Below are positions 61,177 to 64,000 of a DNA stretch of 64,000 nt, in pieces (the stretch's first letter is position 1; each line of letters starts with the position of its first letter). The DNA comes from Stichopus chloronotus (Eukaryota > Echinodermata > Holothuroidea > Aspidochirotida > Stichopodidae): the NCBI GenBank assembly GCA_021234535.1, contig CM037846.1, positions 12,230,705 to 12,294,704 of the forward strand, read 5' to 3'. The notes under the pieces were generated by a model. That model was not told the origin of the DNA. It was given only the letters and a program-made list of their open reading frames with translations, and made no database searches. The position numbers were made by a program, and so were the translations under genes.

Positions 61177-61514
61177 TCAAACAGTAATATCCTGAGTTAA
61201 GACAAAAGTATTTCCATGGGGTTTGAAAGGCTTGCAGTGAAAACTATACTCTTTCCTTTGAGAGCCCCTTCTCTTGTCAGTAAAATATGCCTTTAACTTG
61301 GTAGGACGGTTTTGGTTTTCTTCCGTTAATTGTGAAAGGAGTGTAACGCTAGCGTAGTCAGATATAGACCAAGTTGTGAGCTTGACCTTATTGTGCATTT
61401 TGTAGATGTTTCTTTGTTCATTCTGACACTTTGGATATGGCTTTTCATCACAAAATGCCGCGAAAAACTCAACTGCCTTGTTTTCTATTCCACTGGATTC
61501 GAAAAGCACCTTCC
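61177..61514 (-). CDS. Possible exon of an unidentified extracellular protein (domain copy A)
   Basis: Open frame of about 112 codons following a good acceptor (ctcattttcccag), starting in phase 1 with KVLFESSGIENKAVEFF and ending at a TGA. Contains three cysteines and the string SDYASVTLLSQLTEE followed by YSFHCKPF. Composition is balanced, not low-complexity. It resembles the frame at 60645-61012 in the pattern [ST]D-x-x-SV-x-L ... Y-x-x-C-x-x-x-x-P-x-x-N, suggesting two copies of a roughly 110-residue beta-rich (perhaps Ig-like) domain. No family recognised and no clear donor before the stop. If real, it belongs to a gene upstream of the receptor on the same strand. Confidence 0.35.
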
Positions 61515-61909
61515 CTGGGAAAATGAGATATCGTTTACCTAGTCAGTGACGAATTATGTAGCCTGCTCGGTGGACGAACATTATCTGGGTCGTTGACCAA
61601 AAAGTGGCCGTGTCTTTCAGTTGGATTCGATTGGATAATTGGAAAGCCTGACTGTGTTTGAAGGATCACCATTTGAACATTTTTGTGAAGAATTCATGAA
61701 CATAGTTATTTCGAGGTCTTAGTCATTTTTTCGGGAGTGAAGGGAGTAAAAAAAATTTCGAGAGTAAAAAATTAGCTTTTTTAGTAAAACATTTAGCTTT
61801 TTCCCTGCCATCTAGTAACGGGATATATGAAATGTCATGGTTGGTATTCACCTGCACCCTCAAATTTGCCTTTAAAGACAAAAACTCATCACCCCAGAGA
61901 GTTTCAATT

Positions 61910-62130
61910 CCCCCAACCACCTACCTCTAGTCCCTCCTTCAGCCTGTATTAAAATCCTCCACACGTGTTATCAAAACAACGAATCCCTGTGTGCGCTGCG
62001 TAATATGAGCCACTCTGCATCTTTCGAATTCGCTGTCAATCAAAGAGTACTGTAACTTAGAACCAGTTGAGAGTTTTGCTTTCCGGAAAGTAAAAATACA
62101 GCTTAGGGTGATGAGTTACGGCCTTTAATA
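61910..62130 (-). repeat. Three-copy dispersed repeat, copy 3 (inverted)
   Basis: Reverse complement begins gccgtaactcatcaccctaa and continues with caaattcgaaag-type (gaattcgaaag) and gaggattttaatacaggct blocks, matching copies 1 and 2. Confidence 0.7.
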
Positions 62131-62439
62131 TTATATCGCAGACATATCACTTTGCCTTTCCTAGTCAGGGGTTTGGTATAGAAAAACGTACACCATAGAG
62201 GGGGAATCTTCCACGTAAACTCTTCAGATGGAAGATCCTCTCACACGCCTGTGAATCTTGTGTATCCACCAATTGGATCCGCCCCCGGTACTGGGGCTTA
62301 AGTACCAACCAATTGCAGCAATAACTTGTTATATGACACCTCTGTCAATGAAAATCGACATGGTGGTCGGAAAAAAAGGGCCCGTTCTGAAATGAACTCA
62401 GTTGCATCTCTAACGTTTAAAATCGTGGGAATTAAAGAA

Positions 62440-62490
62440 AGGGGGGATTAAAGGAAGGGGATTAAAGGAAGGGGGGATTAAAAAATATAT
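62440..62490 (+). repeat. (GGGATTAAAGGAAGG) short tandem repeat
   Basis: Three to four copies of ggggattaaaggaagg. Confidence 0.9.
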
Positions 62491-62539
62491 GATATACAAT
62501 TTGAACGTCTCATATTTCGATCTAACACATTTTTATTAT

Positions 62540-63390
62540 TTCAAAAGTTGCCAAATATTGCACCAGATTGCTTCTAAGATGAAATAGGAGGTAAAACATT
62601 TCTGAAAAATGGACCTCGAACACCCCTTCTCTTCCAAGCTTTTCCCATACCCAACCATCACTCATCTAATGCTTTCCCTCATTTATCAAAATACTGTTGA
62701 ATGATATTTTTTCTCATCAAGGTGGCTATCACTTGCCAAAGTTTTCGATACAAGAACCAGATACATTTTGCTATGCAATTATCCACGGTTGTGGCAAACT
62801 CAGTAAAAAAACCCCAGTAGTGTTCGGCAGAAAGTAAAAAGTGTTGGAGCTAACTTTCCTGAGACTAGAATTTCTCGGGAAAACAAATGTAACTGCAAAT
62901 AAATGCAAAATATTGCTCCAGATTTTTGTCTAGGATTACCTGATATTTGAAAATGTCTCAAAATAAAACAAAATGCTATCTCCAGAAATTGAATTGTCGA
63001 AGTGAATCTTCTGGAAATTACGAATTCTCGCAAAAAATTTTTAAAGAGACGACAACTATTTCACCAGATTGCGTGTAATGTTACCCAGTATTTTGAAAAG
63101 TTTTCAAAATAGGAGGAGGAAGCCCTTTCCTTGTACCCTTCCCCAGGTCAGCCACGGTGCTCAAATTATGTTTTTATCCACCAGTTAAAATACCATTTTA
63201 TACCAGCATTTTCTTCCATCAACTTGGCTATCATTTACAACGTTATCAGTAACAAGACTTTTTCCATGTCCAATCATCGACAATTGTAGCAAGAAGAAAA
63301 AAAAAACTACAATCACAGGAAAGTAAAAAGTGTTAGAGAAAGTTTTGAAAGCTAAGTTTCTCAGGAAAACAAAGGTGATTCTAATGGGTC
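62540..63390 (+). repeat. Degenerate tandem duplication, about 490-bp period
   Basis: caccagattgc recurs at about 62560 and 63070; aggtggctatcac versus acttggctatcat; gaaagtaaaaagtgttggag (about 62831) versus gaaagtaaaaagtgttagag (about 63320); then tttctc-ggaaaacaaa-gt in both. Confidence 0.65.
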
Positions 63391-64000
63391 TTGTATTATC
63401 TCAACCCATCTGATATGTTTACCATTCGTTTCGCGACTCCCGTTAATGCCTTTTTCTTGAAGACTGCCCCTGGATTATAAAAATAAAATCGGGATCCCTC
63501 AATGATAACCAATAAAATCAAGCCTCAGAAATCAGAAATAAACCCAAGCGTTTTTTTTTTTGGTTATTTTTTTGTTATTACGGTTTTGTTGTTTCTTTCC
63601 TTTTTAAAATCATAGCCACATGTTACAACAAAACTCTTTTCATTTTCAACAATGATGATCCAGACAAATCCCTGACGGCGAACATTTGGTAGCAGAATAC
63701 GGGGAGAGTCTTTTTTTAATATCACCACCATTGATGCATGCTGTATGCTGCTTGTGATGTAAAGGACTTTTGAGTTCAACAAACGTTGCTTCATTGATTG
63801 TATGTTCTTCGGGGAAGAAAGTTCTGAGAAAATGTAAATAGAAAATGAAATGATGCGGGGGATGTATAAAATTTTTGTAAATCAGATTGAACAATTTGAA
63901 AAAGAGAATTAAATAAGAACAATAAAATAATTACGACTATTTGGTGCGGCTGTTTTTTAATTGTTTTTTATTTTGTTGTACGCAGATTTGGCTTAACTTT
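63391..64000. other. Gene-free right edge
   Basis: AT-rich; no exon supported. Confidence 0.4.

Noticed and set aside
1..64000. CRISPR arrays, rRNA or tRNA genes
   Set aside because: Looked for repeat-spacer structure and B-box-like GGTTCRANYCC motifs by eye; none found. A tRNAscan run would be decisive for tRNA.

Overview
This is an AT-rich, repeat-laden stretch of animal nuclear DNA. There is no operon structure, long open frames are rare, and the only gene I can reconstruct has small exons (55-193 bp, plus a longer last exon) separated by introns of up to 8 kb. Dinucleotide microsatellites, many pure poly-G tracts and numerous small inverted-repeat transposons would suit a marine invertebrate. 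An echinoderm is my guess, at low confidence; the sequence does not prove the lineage.

The one confident gene lies on the minus strand, about 60.05 kb down to 41.39 kb. Eleven exons join with consistent intron phases into a class B1 (secretin-family) G-protein-coupled receptor of about 486 residues, closest by eye to corticotropin-releasing hormone (CRH/DH44) receptors. It has a signal peptide, a cysteine-rich hormone-binding domain, seven membrane helices split over seven exons, and a 143-residue cytoplasmic tail in a single last exon. The core class B signalling residues are kept. The TM3 cysteine that normally forms the disulphide to extracellular loop 2 is Gln, and the best exon model has a shortened loop 2 without the partner cysteine. 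A second candidate exon with identical phases would supply a loop cysteine but no good TM4.

Upstream of the receptor (60.6-61.5 kb, minus strand) are two open frames whose translations resemble each other. They may be exons of another extracellular protein, family unknown. Just past the receptor stop codon, on the plus strand, an 81-bp segment with strong splice sites and a good Kozak ATG may be the first coding exon of a convergent gene.

The first 41 kb hold no gene that I can support. They contain simple repeats, decayed dispersed repeats, a hAT-like non-autonomous transposon with a perfect 8-bp target-site duplication (32.5 kb), two palindromic MITE-like elements (38.4 and 39.3 kb) and a large fold-back (25.2 kb). 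The introns of the receptor carry a pair of MITE-like copies (42.5 and 46.8 kb), degenerate GTACCCG-type arrays (50.5 and 51.7 kb), a pair of hairpin-bearing repeats (56.2 and 56.8 kb) and a TATCCATCTG minisatellite (59.6 kb). The far right end (62.5-63.4 kb) is a degenerate tandem duplication.
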